DNA of 64,000 bases from Enterovirga aerilata (GTDB lineage: Bacteria > Pseudomonadota > Alphaproteobacteria > Rhizobiales > Beijerinckiaceae): assembly GCF_013044135.1 (NCBI RefSeq), contig NZ_JABEPP010000004.1, forward strand, positions 519,428-583,427, in the 5' to 3' direction. This document shows positions 48,203 to 56,365 of the stretch, piece by piece (position 1 is the stretch's first letter; every line of letters begins with the position of its first letter). The notes under the pieces are model-generated. The model did not search any database. It was not told the DNA's origin and saw only the letters and a program-made list of their open reading frames with translations. The translations under genes and the position numbers were made by a program.

Positions 48203-48880
48203 ATGCTGTCCTTCAACCGCATCACCAAGACAGGGGCGGACAGAATCGGCTTTGCGCCGGCCGCCCTCATCATCGCCGGCTGGGCCGGCCGTGACGAGGC
48301 GGCGATCCAGCACCACATCGAGGAGCTCGCGGCGATCGGCGTGCCGCGCCCATCCTCCGTCCCGGTCTATTACCGGGCGGCCGCCTCCACGCTCGTTCAG
48401 GGCGAAAGCCTTGAGGTGCTGGGACCCGATAGCTCCGGCGAGGTCGAGCCCGTCATCGTCTCGCTTACGGACGGCCTCTGGATCGGGATCGGCTCCGACC
48501 ACACGGACCGTACAGCCGAGAAGATGGGCATCGCGCTCTCCAAGCAGCTCTGCGGCAAGCCCCTCGGCCCGGACCTCTGGCCGTTCCATGAGGTCGAGGA
48601 CCATTGGGACGCGCTGAGACTACGCGCCTATGCGACGATCGAGGGCGAGCGCGTGCTCTACCAGGAGGGCACGCTCGCGGCGCTCCGCACCCCCTCCGAC
48701 CTGATCGCGCGCCTCCCCGGCGGGAAGCTGCCGATCGGCACGGTAATGTTCGGCGGGACGCTGGGCGCGATCGGCGGCATCCGCCCGGCCTCCCGCTTCG
48801 AGATGGAACTCGAGGACGGGGTGCTTGGCCGGACCATGCGGCACGGCTACGACATCGACGTCCTGCCGGTGGTGTCCTGA
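48203..48880 (+). CDS. DUF2848 family protein
   Basis: A 225-residue DUF2848 protein (IEELAAIGVPRPSSVPVYYR, WIGIGSDHTDRTAEKMGIAL, PIGTVMFGGTLGAIGGIRPA), with a fold like fumarylacetoacetate hydrolases. The SDHTDR motif and GTxxFGGT loop suggest metal binding and C-C or C-N bond cleavage. It follows dctM by three bases, so it is cotranscribed with a transporter and the DUF1445 enzyme. No substrate is known. Confidence 0.85.
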   Translation: MLSFNRITKTGADRIGFAPAALIIAGWAGRDEAAIQHHIEELAAIGVPRPSSVPVYYRAAASTLVQGESLEVLGPDSSGEVEPVIVSLTDGLWIGIGSDHTDRTAEKMGIALSKQLCGKPLGPDLWPFHEVEDHWDALRLRAYATIEGERVLYQEGTLAALRTPSDLIARLPGGKLPIGTVMFGGTLGAIGGIRPASRFEMELEDGVLGRTMRHGYDIDVLPVVS

Positions 48881-48883
48881 CCC

Positions 48884-49045
48884 ATGATGAGCTCGAGCCG
48901 CGACCGGCTGGAGGAAGCGCTCAGCCGAGCCGACGAGCACGAGCATGTCTTCGTGAGGACGACGTGGGTCTGCCAGGGCATGACGAGGCTGAACTGGCCA
49001 ATGTTCGAAGACGCCCTGGAGGGCGTGAGAAGGGCGCCGTACTGA
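48884..49045 (+). pseudogene. Truncated gene start, possibly amidase
   Basis: A short frame starts MMSSSRDRLEEALSRADEHE and HVFVRT, which resembles the N-terminus of amidase-signature enzymes, then passes into unrelated sequence and stops after 53 codons. It sits four bases after DUF2848, where a catabolic amidase would make sense. The match is short and the assignment is a guess. Confidence 0.35.
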
Positions 49046-49323
49046 AGGTCAACCTCGCCCCTGCGAAGCCCATCCGCCACCTTTTGGTGAATGAAGTTGG
49101 TGGGATTCTCGTTGATGCGCCAGCTCTCGAGACAGGGGATCGCTTCAGGTTAAGGTTGCTTGGTTTCGGACGAGGGTTTCGAGGTAAGCTGGGTTCAGGT
49201 TTGCGAGTTTGCGCCGGACCTTGAGGCTGTGCGCGTCCCTCGCAGCATGATGATCAAACGTACCACCACACTGCGGGATCAAACACCTAGCTTCAGAGCG
49301 AGGGCATTTCAGGGGCAAGGTCA
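49046..49323. other. Scrambled sequence, no gene supported
   Basis: Open frames on both strands are short and without family likeness. The stretch is less GC-rich than its surroundings and lies between two gene remnants, so it is likely debris of mobile DNA. Confidence 0.4.
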
Positions 49324-49425
49324 TTCGACACTTACGACGACATCATCGACGCGGCTTGCGACGCCTGGCGTAGGCTCATCGCTCAGCCCAAAACCATTAC
49401 CTCCATCGGCTCACGCCAATGGGCC
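49324..49425 (+). mobile_element. IS630-family transposase C-terminal remnant
   Basis: The frame from 49324 reads TYDDIIDAACDAWRRLIA followed by TITSIGSRQWA, the typical C-terminus of IS630-family transposases. No other part of the element was found nearby. Confidence 0.7.
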
Positions 49426-49696
49426 CTCGCAGGTCAAAGGTAGGGGCCGCTGGTATAAGGCGTGCTCGCTCCACTTCTCGGCAGGCCATCGGCCTTGCCG
49501 TGCTGGGCCCCTCTGCAGACGACGGTGCGATCTCAACGCGACTATGTGTGTTCGTCTCCGCCAATAGACGCACCACGCGATCCTCGCACGCGGTGGACCT
49601 CTTCGCGCTCTCCGTCGGCGCAGAGCTTGCTGGAGTTGTCGTGGGGGGTACCATACCGGTACTCCACGAACGCAGATCGGTGGTACTGAGAGGATC

Positions 49697-50080
49697 ATGG
49701 TCGAGCGAGATGCTGCACATGCACCGCCGGACCTGTCCGGGAATGAGCCCGCACGCACGCAAGCGGGTCGCGGCTCGCCCCTTCGCGACGCGCTGGTCGA
49801 GATCGTGAAGGCCGCTCTCGTGTCGGAACCGGAGTTCGGGGCTGCCTGTCGCGAGAGGGCAATGGCGGCTCTCCGGCAGCACGAAGCGGATGAGATCCCG
49901 GCCGGCGCGTGGGCGCTGGCGGTTCGGGAGGTCGAAAGCGATCCCGAGATGATGAATAGGGTGGAGGTCAACCCGACGCTGCCGGCAACCTGTCCGATCG
50001 ATCTGCGGACTCTCGGTTCGCCGGATTTCGACTTCGACCGGGCCGCTCAGGCGATACGGGAGAGCGCCTCCTTCGGCTGA
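49697..50080 (+). CDS. Hypothetical protein upstream of nasT
   Basis: A 127-residue soluble protein that I do not recognise. Codon use is as GC-rich in third position as in the neighbouring genes, which supports it. The middle is helical (LRDALVEIVKAALVSEPEFG). It ends 26 bases before the sigma-54 promoter of nasT and has no visible ribosome-binding site of strength. It may be expressed separately or not at all. Confidence 0.45.
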   Translation: MVERDAAHAPPDLSGNEPARTQAGRGSPLRDALVEIVKAALVSEPEFGAACRERAMAALRQHEADEIPAGAWALAVREVESDPEMMNRVEVNPTLPATCPIDLRTLGSPDFDFDRAAQAIRESASFG

Positions 50081-50105
50081 TGGGTACGGCATTGGGCGGC
50101 CCTTG

Positions 50106-50120
50106 TGGCACGCGGATTGC
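50106..50120 (+). promoter_or_regulatory. Sigma-54 promoter of nasT-nasS
   Basis: TGGCACGCGGATTGC fits the -24/-12 consensus TGGCAC-N5-TTGC exactly. It would start transcription near 50,132, about 20 bases before the nasT ATG. Sigma-54 promoters need an activator such as NtrC, linking the locus to nitrogen limitation; no clear NtrC box was seen in the 150 bases upstream. Confidence 0.75.
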
Positions 50121-50150
50121 CGCCACGACCCAGCCATCGCCCGAGCGCGG

Positions 50151-50738
50151 ATGCCCGAACCCAGCCTGACCGTTGCCATCGTCGACCCCAATCCCGCCCG
50201 CGCCGTCATACTCGAGGAGGGGCTGAGGGGGTCGGGGGTCCAGCAGGTGGTCGTCATCCCGGATACGGCCGATCTCCTGCGGCGCCTGGTCGAGGTCGAT
50301 CCCGACGTGGTCGTGATCGACCTCGAGAGCCCGAGCCGAGACCTGCTCGAGCAGCTCTTCCAGGTCTCCCGGCTAGTCGAGCGCCCGGTTGCCATGTTCG
50401 TCGACCAGTCCGATGCCGCCATGATGCAGGCCGCGGTGGATGCAGGCATTTCCGCCTATGTCGTGGACGGGCTGAAGAGCGATCGCGTGAAGTCGATCAT
50501 CGACGTCGCGATCCTGCGCTTCAACGCCTTCGCACGACTGCAGCGCGAGCTGCACGAGGCCAAGAACGAGCTCGCCGACCGCAAGATCATAGAGCGCGCC
50601 AAGGGCCTCCTGATGCGGGCCAAGAACCTGTCGGAGGAGGAGGCCTACGGGCTGCTCCGCCGCAAGGCCATGAACGAGAAACGCAAGCTGGTCGAGATCG
50701 CCCGCGCCCTCGTGACCAGCGCGGAGCTTCTCGGATGA
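50151..50738 (+). CDS. nasT: NasT: ANTAR-domain antitermination regulator of nitrate assimilation
   Basis: A 195-residue protein with a pseudo-receiver domain (LTVAIVDPNPARAVILEEGL; VDPDVVVIDLESPSRDLLEQ) and a C-terminal ANTAR RNA-binding domain (IIERAKGLLMRAKNLSEEEA then YGLLRRKAMNEKRKLVEIA). NasT binds paired hairpins in leader RNA of nitrate genes to prevent termination. Its partner NasS is encoded next, overlapping as ATGA, and is known to hold NasT when nitrate is absent. A matching leader RNA lies at 51.9 kb. Confidence 0.93.
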   Translation: MPEPSLTVAIVDPNPARAVILEEGLRGSGVQQVVVIPDTADLLRRLVEVDPDVVVIDLESPSRDLLEQLFQVSRLVERPVAMFVDQSDAAMMQAAVDAGISAYVVDGLKSDRVKSIIDVAILRFNAFARLQRELHEAKNELADRKIIERAKGLLMRAKNLSEEEAYGLLRRKAMNEKRKLVEIARALVTSAELLG

Positions 50739-51787
50739 CGGAGCTCCGGATCGGCTTCATCCCGCTCTCGGACGCCGCGGTGTTGATCGCCGCCGCCGAG
50801 CTCGGCTTCGCGGAACGCGAAGGCCTCTCGATCCAGCTCGAGAAGGAAGCGTCCTGGGCGACGATGCGGGACAAGCTGGCCTTCGGCGTCATCGACGCTG
50901 CGCACCTCCTGGCGCCGCTCGCCATCGCAAGCTCGCTCGGGCTCGGGCCAACCCCTTCGGCCCGGCTGACCGTGCCCTTCGCGCTGCACCTGAACGGCAA
51001 CGCGATCACGCTCTCCATGCGCCTCTGGGAGGAGCTGGCCCAGCCGGAGGACGCCGATCCTGCCGCGATCGCCGGCGCCCTCGCGGAGGTGGTGAAGCGG
51101 CGCAGCCGGGCGGGGGCGGCCCCGCTGACCCTCGCAACGGTGTTCCCGTACTCCACCCACACCTTCCTGCTGAGGCACTTCCTCCAACCTGCCGGGATCG
51201 ACCTGGACCGGGACATCCGGCTCACGGTGGTTCCTCCCCCCTACACCGCGGAGGCGCTGAAAATCGGCGCGATCGACGGCTTCTGCGTCGGCAGCCCCTG
51301 GAACAACGTCGCGGTGGCGTCCGGGACCGGCCGTATCGTGGCGATCGGGCCCGAGCTCGTCCCGGACGCGCCGGACAAGGTGATCGCCTGGCCGGAGGGA
51401 CGCCTCGACGAGGTCGCGGCAGGACGCCTGATCCGGGCGCTCAAGCTTTCCGGCGAGTGGTGCGCCTCGCCCGCCAACCATCCCGAGCTCGCATCCCTTT
51501 TGGCCGAACCCCGACACATCGGGGTCGAGGCGGCCATCCTCATGAACACGCTGCGAGGCCGGCTGCCCGTGCGGCTCGGCGGGCCCGTGAAGGCGACCGA
51601 GGCCTACCTGCGGTTCGGGGGCGAGGTGCACCGGCCCTCGATGGAGCAGGCGCGTTGGACGTACCGGGAGATGGTCGCCGCCGGGCAGATCGCGGACGCT
51701 CCCGAGACCGAAAGAGCGGCGCTCGCCGTCTATCGCCCCGACCTCTTCGACCGAGCGGTCGCCGAGGATCGCTGGTCGCCGGGCTAG
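50735..51787 (+). CDS. nasS: NasS: cytosolic nitrate sensor
   Basis: A 350-residue protein of the NrtA/CmpA binding-protein fold but without signal peptide, starting MTELRIGFIPLSDAAVLIAA. Signature stretches ASWATMRDKLAFGVIDAAHL and AIDGFCVGSPWNNVAV match the exported nitrate-binding protein encoded downstream (ASWGTTRDNLVLGG; TMDCFCVGEPWNAQLV). Lack of export and coupling to nasT identify it as the sensor NasS, which releases NasT on binding nitrate or nitrite. Confidence 0.93.
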   Translation: MTELRIGFIPLSDAAVLIAAAELGFAEREGLSIQLEKEASWATMRDKLAFGVIDAAHLLAPLAIASSLGLGPTPSARLTVPFALHLNGNAITLSMRLWEELAQPEDADPAAIAGALAEVVKRRSRAGAAPLTLATVFPYSTHTFLLRHFLQPAGIDLDRDIRLTVVPPPYTAEALKIGAIDGFCVGSPWNNVAVASGTGRIVAIGPELVPDAPDKVIAWPEGRLDEVAAGRLIRALKLSGEWCASPANHPELASLLAEPRHIGVEAAILMNTLRGRLPVRLGGPVKATEAYLRFGGEVHRPSMEQARWTYREMVAAGQIADAPETERAALAVYRPDLFDRAVAEDRWSPG

Positions 51788-51806
51788 ACCCGGCTCTGCT
51801 CACCTC

Positions 51807-51821
51807 TTGTGCATTGCACAA
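51807..51821. promoter_or_regulatory. Palindromic operator upstream of the nitrate operon
   Basis: TTGTGCATTGCACAA is a perfect inverted repeat around ATT, about 55 bases upstream of the suggested -35 box. NtrC sites (TGCAC..GTGCA-like) resemble it, so it may bring nitrogen control to the operon; other regulators are possible. Confidence 0.5.
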
Positions 51822-51875
51822 AAAATGGCGCCGTAAATATCATCATGAATTTACTCGGCTTTCGCCGTTCTCTTC

Positions 51876-51904
51876 TTGACCGGAGCTGAACTTGGAACAA
51901 CACT
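51876..51904 (+). promoter_or_regulatory. Candidate promoter of the nrt-nas operon
   Basis: TTGACC and AACACT are 17 bases apart; transcription would begin near 51,911, just before the first leader hairpin. The -10 box is poor, so an activator would be needed. Position relative to the leader RNA is the best support. Confidence 0.4.
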
Positions 51905-51917
51905 GATGCAAGCATAT

Positions 51918-51968
51918 CCGCGTCGTCAACGATGACGGCCGCGGTCTCGAAGTCAGCAGCGCCGCTGA
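51918..51968 (+). ncRNA. ANTAR/NasT target leader: two hexaloop hairpins
   Basis: Hairpin P1 (51918-51944) is a 10-bp stem with one bulged C (51940) and the six-base loop AACGAT. Hairpin P2 (51953-51968) is TCAGC-AGCGCC-GCTGA. Both loops have A at position 1 and G at position 4, the signature of ANTAR-binding two-hairpin motifs, with an eight-base linker between. NasT encoded upstream is the expected binder. Confidence 0.8.
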
Positions 51969-52028
51969 ACTGGTCCTGAAGTGTCCGAGCGCCCCGCTCG
52001 GTCCTAGAGGATCGGTCAGCGGTTTTTT
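51962..52028 (+). terminator. NasT-controlled leader terminator
   Basis: CCGCTGA (51962-51968) pairs with TCAGCGG (52016-52022), extends by a further eight pairs past one bulged A, encloses an inner CCGAGCG-CCC-CGCTCGG hairpin, and is followed by six T residues. The 5' arm is the 3' half of hairpin P2, so P2 and terminator exclude each other. NasT holding P2 would let transcription go on to nrtA. Confidence 0.85.
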
Positions 52029-52057
52029 CTTTGGCCGCGAGAACTGGAGAGCGACAG

Positions 52058-53350
52058 ATGACTGGTAGGGCGCCTTCGACCCGCAGAAGCATCGTCACGA
52101 CGGGCGGCGCGATGGCCGTCGCGGCGGCCGCGAAGCTCGCCTTCCCATCCGGCGCCTTCGCGCAGGGGGCCGGGCCGGAGGTTAAGGGGGCGAGGCTCGG
52201 TTTCATTGCCCTGACGGACGCGGCCCCGCTCTTCGTCGCCAAGGAGAAGGGGATCTTCGCCAAGTACGGGATGCCGGATGTCACTGTCGAGAAACAGGCA
52301 TCCTGGGGCACGACCCGCGACAACCTGGTCCTCGGCGGCGAGGGCAACGGCATCGACGGTGCTCACATCCTGTCGCCGATGCCCTACCTGATCTCGGCCG
52401 GACGCGTGACGCAGAACAACGTGCCGGTGCCGATGTATATCCTCGCGCGCCTCAACACGAATGGCCAGGCGATCTCCGTCGCCAGGGAATATCTCGATCA
52501 GAAAGTCGGGCTGGACGCCAAGGTCTTCAGGGCCGCAATCGAGAAGAAGAAAGCATCGGGCAAGTCCGTGAAGGCGGCGATGACCTTTCCGGGCGGCACG
52601 CACGACCTCTGGCTCCGGTACTGGCTCGCGGCGGGCGGCATCGACCCGGACCGCGACATCGAGACGATCGTGGTGCCGCCGCCGCAGATGGTCGCCAACA
52701 TGAAGGTCGGCACCATGGACTGCTTCTGCGTCGGCGAGCCCTGGAACGCCCAGCTCGTCACGCAAGGCATCGGCTACACGGCGCTAACCACGGGCGAGCT
52801 CTGGAAGGACCATCCGGAGAAGGCTCTCGGCATGCGGGCCTCCTTCGTCGACAAGAACCCCCGAGCGGCCAAGGCCATCCTGATGGCGGTCATGGAGGCG
52901 CAGCAATGGGCCGATAGGCCGGAGAACCGGGACGAGCTCGCGCAGATCCTCGGCAAGCGCGCCTGGATCAACATCCCGCCGAGCGATGTCGCCGGCCGGA
53001 CCAAGGGCACGATCGACTACGGCGACGGCCGCAAGGTCGAGAACAGCCCCTTCATCATGAAATACTGGGCCGACCACGCGTCGTACCCGTTCCAGAGCCA
53101 TGACGCCTGGTTCCTCACCGAGGACATCCGCTGGGGCAAGTTCCCGGCCGACACCGACGTAAAGGCCCTTGTCGCCAAGGTGAACCGCGAAGACCTGTGG
53201 CGCGAGGCCGCCAAGGAGCTTGGCGTGGCCGCCTCGGAGATCCCGACCTCGATCTCCCGCGGCAAGGAGACCTTCTTCGACGGCAAGGTCTTCGACCCGG
53301 AGAACCCCTCCGCCTACCTCGCCGCCCTCGACATCAAGCGCGTCGCCTGA
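52058..53350 (+). CDS. nrtA: Nitrate ABC transporter substrate-binding protein
   Basis: A 430-residue NrtA-type protein. The start STRRSIVTTGGAMAVAAAAK with two Arg before a mild hydrophobic core and SGAFAQ suggests export by the Tat route. The binding fold has ARLGFIALTDAAPLFVAKEK, WGTTRDNLVLGGEGNGIDGA and TMDCFCVGEPWNAQLV, typical for nitrate binding. It starts 29 bases after the leader terminator's T-run and opens the assimilation operon. Confidence 0.93.
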   Translation: MTGRAPSTRRSIVTTGGAMAVAAAAKLAFPSGAFAQGAGPEVKGARLGFIALTDAAPLFVAKEKGIFAKYGMPDVTVEKQASWGTTRDNLVLGGEGNGIDGAHILSPMPYLISAGRVTQNNVPVPMYILARLNTNGQAISVAREYLDQKVGLDAKVFRAAIEKKKASGKSVKAAMTFPGGTHDLWLRYWLAAGGIDPDRDIETIVVPPPQMVANMKVGTMDCFCVGEPWNAQLVTQGIGYTALTTGELWKDHPEKALGMRASFVDKNPRAAKAILMAVMEAQQWADRPENRDELAQILGKRAWINIPPSDVAGRTKGTIDYGDGRKVENSPFIMKYWADHASYPFQSHDAWFLTEDIRWGKFPADTDVKALVAKVNREDLWREAAKELGVAASEIPTSISRGKETFFDGKVFDPENPSAYLAALDIKRVA

Positions 53351-53371
53351 CGCCTCCCGGGAGCATCTCGC

Positions 53372-54310
53372 ATGAGCATGACCGCGACCAAGGCCGCTCT
53401 TCCGCCGCTGCGGCGGACCGCCGAGGCGACCACGCGCCGCGGTTCCGGCCACGCCGGAACGCTGCCCCGGATGGCGCAGCCGGCCGCTGCGCCGAAGCGG
53501 ACGCCGATCGGGCCGAAGCTCGCCAGCCTCGCGGGGAGTCTTGCGACGCGCATCCTGCCGCCGCTCGTCGTGATCGCGCTCCTGCTCCTGCTCTGGCAAC
53601 TCCTCTGCAGCCGGCCCGGCGCCGGTCTGCCCCCGCCGACCAAGGTGCTGACCGACACGTGGGACCTGATCGTCGACCCGTTCTTCGACAATGGCGGCAT
53701 CGACAAGGGGCTGTTCTGGCACATCTCGGCGAGCCTGCAGCGCGTCGCGATCGGCTTCAGCCTCGCCGCCGTCGTCGGGGTCGCACTCGGCACGCTCGTC
53801 GGGCAATCGACCTGGGCCATGCGCGGTCTGGATCCGCTGTTCCAGGTGCTCCGGACGGTGCCGCCGCTCGCCTGGCTGCCGCTCTCGCTCGCGGCCTTCC
53901 GGGACGGCCAGCCCTCGGCCATCTTCGTGATCTTCATCACTTCCATCTGGCCGATCATCATCAACACGGCTGTCGGCATCCGCAATATCCCGCAAGATTA
54001 CCGCAACGTTTCAGCTGTTCTTCGACTGAATGGCTTCGAGTTTTTCTATAAGATCATGGTGCCATCGGCAGCACCGTACATATTCACCGGCCTGCGGATC
54101 GGTATCGGCCTGTCCTGGCTCGCCATCGTCGCAGCCGAGATGCTGATCGGCGGTGTCGGGATCGGCTTCTTCATCTGGGATGCGTGGAATTCCTCGAAGA
54201 TGTCCGAGATCATCCTCGCGCTGATCTATGTTGGCCTGATTGGCTTCCTGCTCGACCGGGTGGTGGCGCTCGCCGGCAACCTCGTGACCCGCGGCACCAG
54301 CGCCCACTAG
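53372..54310 (+). CDS. nrtB: Nitrate ABC transporter permease
   Basis: A 312-residue inner-membrane permease of the NrtB/SsuC type. A basic N-terminal tail of about 60 residues precedes the first helix (LPPLVVIALLLLLWQLL). The EAA-like loop is in YRNVSAVLRLNGFEFFYKIM near residue 212, followed by SWLAIVAAEMLIGGVGIGFF. Base composition is lower in GC in 53,990-54,080 than around it. Nitrate is the likely substrate from context. Confidence 0.92.
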   Translation: MSMTATKAALPPLRRTAEATTRRGSGHAGTLPRMAQPAAAPKRTPIGPKLASLAGSLATRILPPLVVIALLLLLWQLLCSRPGAGLPPPTKVLTDTWDLIVDPFFDNGGIDKGLFWHISASLQRVAIGFSLAAVVGVALGTLVGQSTWAMRGLDPLFQVLRTVPPLAWLPLSLAAFRDGQPSAIFVIFITSIWPIIINTAVGIRNIPQDYRNVSAVLRLNGFEFFYKIMVPSAAPYIFTGLRIGIGLSWLAIVAAEMLIGGVGIGFFIWDAWNSSKMSEIILALIYVGLIGFLLDRVVALAGNLVTRGTSAH

Positions 54311-54321
54311 GAGCGACGGAC

Positions 54322-55116
54322 ATGGCCTATCTCGACATCTCCAAGGTCGGCATCAGCTTCGCGCGCGCCGGCATCCGGACGGAGGTCCTGCGCGAGGTCG
54401 ACCTACAGGTCGAGCGCGGGGAATACGTCTCCATCATCGGCCATTCCGGCTGCGGGAAGTCGACCCTGCTCAACATCGTGGCCGGGCTGCTGCGGGCCAC
54501 GGCGGGCGGCATCCTGCTCGACGGCAAGGAGGTGAACGCGCCGGGTCCCGACCGCGCGGTCGTGTTCCAGAATCACTCCCTTCTGCCCTGGCTCACGGTT
54601 CGGGAGAATGTCGGGCTCGCGGTCGACAAGGTGTTCCGAGGCAGAAAGTCCAGGGCCGAGCGGCGCGACTGGATCGAGGAGAACCTCCGGCTCGTGAACA
54701 TGATGCACGCGGCGGAGAAGCGGCCCGCGGAGATCTCGGGCGGCATGAAACAGCGTGTCGGCATCGCCCGCGCGCTCGCCATGGAGCCGAAGGTGCTCCT
54801 GCTCGACGAACCTTTCGGGGCGCTGGACGCGCTGACGCGCGCGCATCTCCAGGACCAAGTGATGGAGATCCACGCCCGGCTCGGCAACACGATCCTGATG
54901 ATCACGCACGACGTGGACGAGGCGGTGCTGCTCTCCGACCGCATCGTGATGATGACGAACGGACCATCGGCGACCATCGGCCACATTCTGCCGATCCCAC
55001 TGCCGCGGCCGCGCAACCGTCTCGAGCTAGTCGAGGACGCGGCCTCCGTGCATGCGCGGGCCGCCGTTCTCGAGTTCCTCTACGCCCGACACGCCGCGCC
55101 GGCGCTGGCCGCCTGA
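54322..55116 (+). CDS. nrtD: Nitrate ABC transporter ATP-binding protein
   Basis: A 264-residue ATPase with Walker A GHSGCGKST, VVFQNHSLLPWLTVRENVGL, signature ISGGMKQRVGIARA, Walker B VLLLDEPFGALDALTR and switch His in MITHDVDEAVL. It has no C-terminal sensor domain, so it is the NrtD rather than the NrtC form. It follows nrtB by 11 bases. Confidence 0.93.
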   Translation: MAYLDISKVGISFARAGIRTEVLREVDLQVERGEYVSIIGHSGCGKSTLLNIVAGLLRATAGGILLDGKEVNAPGPDRAVVFQNHSLLPWLTVRENVGLAVDKVFRGRKSRAERRDWIEENLRLVNMMHAAEKRPAEISGGMKQRVGIARALAMEPKVLLLDEPFGALDALTRAHLQDQVMEIHARLGNTILMITHDVDEAVLLSDRIVMMTNGPSATIGHILPIPLPRPRNRLELVEDAASVHARAAVLEFLYARHAAPALAA

Positions 55117-55125
55117 GGCAGGGTC

Positions 55126-56361
55126 GTGGCTGCCCGCGAGCGCCTCGTCGTCGTCGGAAACGGCATGGTGTCGCTCCGTTTCCTGGAGCGGCTCGCCGAG
55201 CACGCGCCGGGCCGTTACGACGTGACCGTCATCGGCAAGGAAGCATCGCCTGCATATAACCGCGTGCTGCTCTCGGCTTTGCTCGCGGGCGATGTCGACC
55301 TCGCCGGCTGCGTGCTCCGCGACGAGTCCTGGTACCGGCGCAGCCGGATCCGCCTCCTGACCGGCAGGACGGCCACCGCGATCCATCCTGCAGCCCGGAC
55401 AGTGAGCGTCGATGGAGAATCGATCCCCTTCGACCGGCTCGTTCTCGCCACCGGCTCCGACCCGATCATGCTGCCGCGTCCGGGTATGGATCTGCCCGGC
55501 GTGATGGCGTTCCGCGACCTTGCCCACGTGGACACGATGCGGGCGCTGCGCGGGTCGGACGCCCGCGCCGTCGTCATTGGCGGCGGCCTGCTCGGGCTCG
55601 AGGCCGCCTACGGCCTGGCGCGGCTCGGTGTCGACACGACCCTGCTTCACGTCATGGATCGCCTGATGGAGCGTCAGCTCGACGCGCGCGCGGCGCGGCT
55701 GGTCCGCGCAGCCATGGAGCGCAAGGGCGTCCGCATCCTGCTCGAGGCGAACACGGAGGCCGTCGAAGGCTTTGGCCGTGTCCAAGCCGTGCGGCTTGCC
55801 GACGGCACCGTGATCCCGGCCGATCTCGTGGTGGTCGCCGTGGGCGTGCGGCCTCGGGTCGATCTTGCGCGCGCGGCCGGGCTCGCCATCGGCCGCGGCG
55901 TCCAGGTCGACGACGGGCTCCAGACGTCCCGTTCCGGCATCCATGCGATCGGCGAATGCGCCGAGCATCGCGGCCAGGTCTACGGCCTGGTCGAGCCCGG
56001 CTACGAGCAGGCCGACATCCTAGCCCGCCGGCTCGGAGGCCGGGACGAGACCTATGCCGGCAGCACCGTCGCGACGAGCCTGAAGGTGTCTGGCCTCCCG
56101 GTCTTCTCGGCCGGCGAGATCGCGGACCAAGCGGAGGGCGAGCCGATCCTGCTCTCGGATCCCGCCTCCGGCATCTACCGCAAGCTGCTGCTCCGGGACG
56201 GCCGGCTCGTCGGCTCGCTGCTGATCGGCGATGTCGCGGAGAGCACCTGGTACCGCGAGCTCATCCGAACGGGCGAACCGGTCGGTCCCTTCCGGCACGA
56301 TCTCATGTTCGGGCGGCCGACCACCCTCGCCGAGGCAGAGCCGCAGCGTCTCGTGGCCTGA
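55126..56361 (+). CDS. NirB-like FAD/NAD(P)-dependent oxidoreductase
   Basis: A 411-residue flavoprotein starting from GTG (MAARERLVVVGNGMVSLRFL). It matches the FAD/NAD N-terminal part of nitrite reductase large subunit NirB: ASPAYNRVLLSALLAGDVDL, LVLATGSDPIMLP, the NAD motif AVVIGGGLLGLEAAYGLARL, and GIHAIGECAEHRGQVYGLVE. The siroheme half of NirB is absent. In this operon it probably feeds electrons to nitrate reductase or nitrite reductase, comparable to NasB-type subunits. Confidence 0.88.
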   Translation: MAARERLVVVGNGMVSLRFLERLAEHAPGRYDVTVIGKEASPAYNRVLLSALLAGDVDLAGCVLRDESWYRRSRIRLLTGRTATAIHPAARTVSVDGESIPFDRLVLATGSDPIMLPRPGMDLPGVMAFRDLAHVDTMRALRGSDARAVVIGGGLLGLEAAYGLARLGVDTTLLHVMDRLMERQLDARAARLVRAAMERKGVRILLEANTEAVEGFGRVQAVRLADGTVIPADLVVVAVGVRPRVDLARAAGLAIGRGVQVDDGLQTSRSGIHAIGECAEHRGQVYGLVEPGYEQADILARRLGGRDETYAGSTVATSLKVSGLPVFSAGEIADQAEGEPILLSDPASGIYRKLLLRDGRLVGSLLIGDVAESTWYRELIRTGEPVGPFRHDLMFGRPTTLAEAEPQRLVA

Positions 56362-56365
56362 TCCG

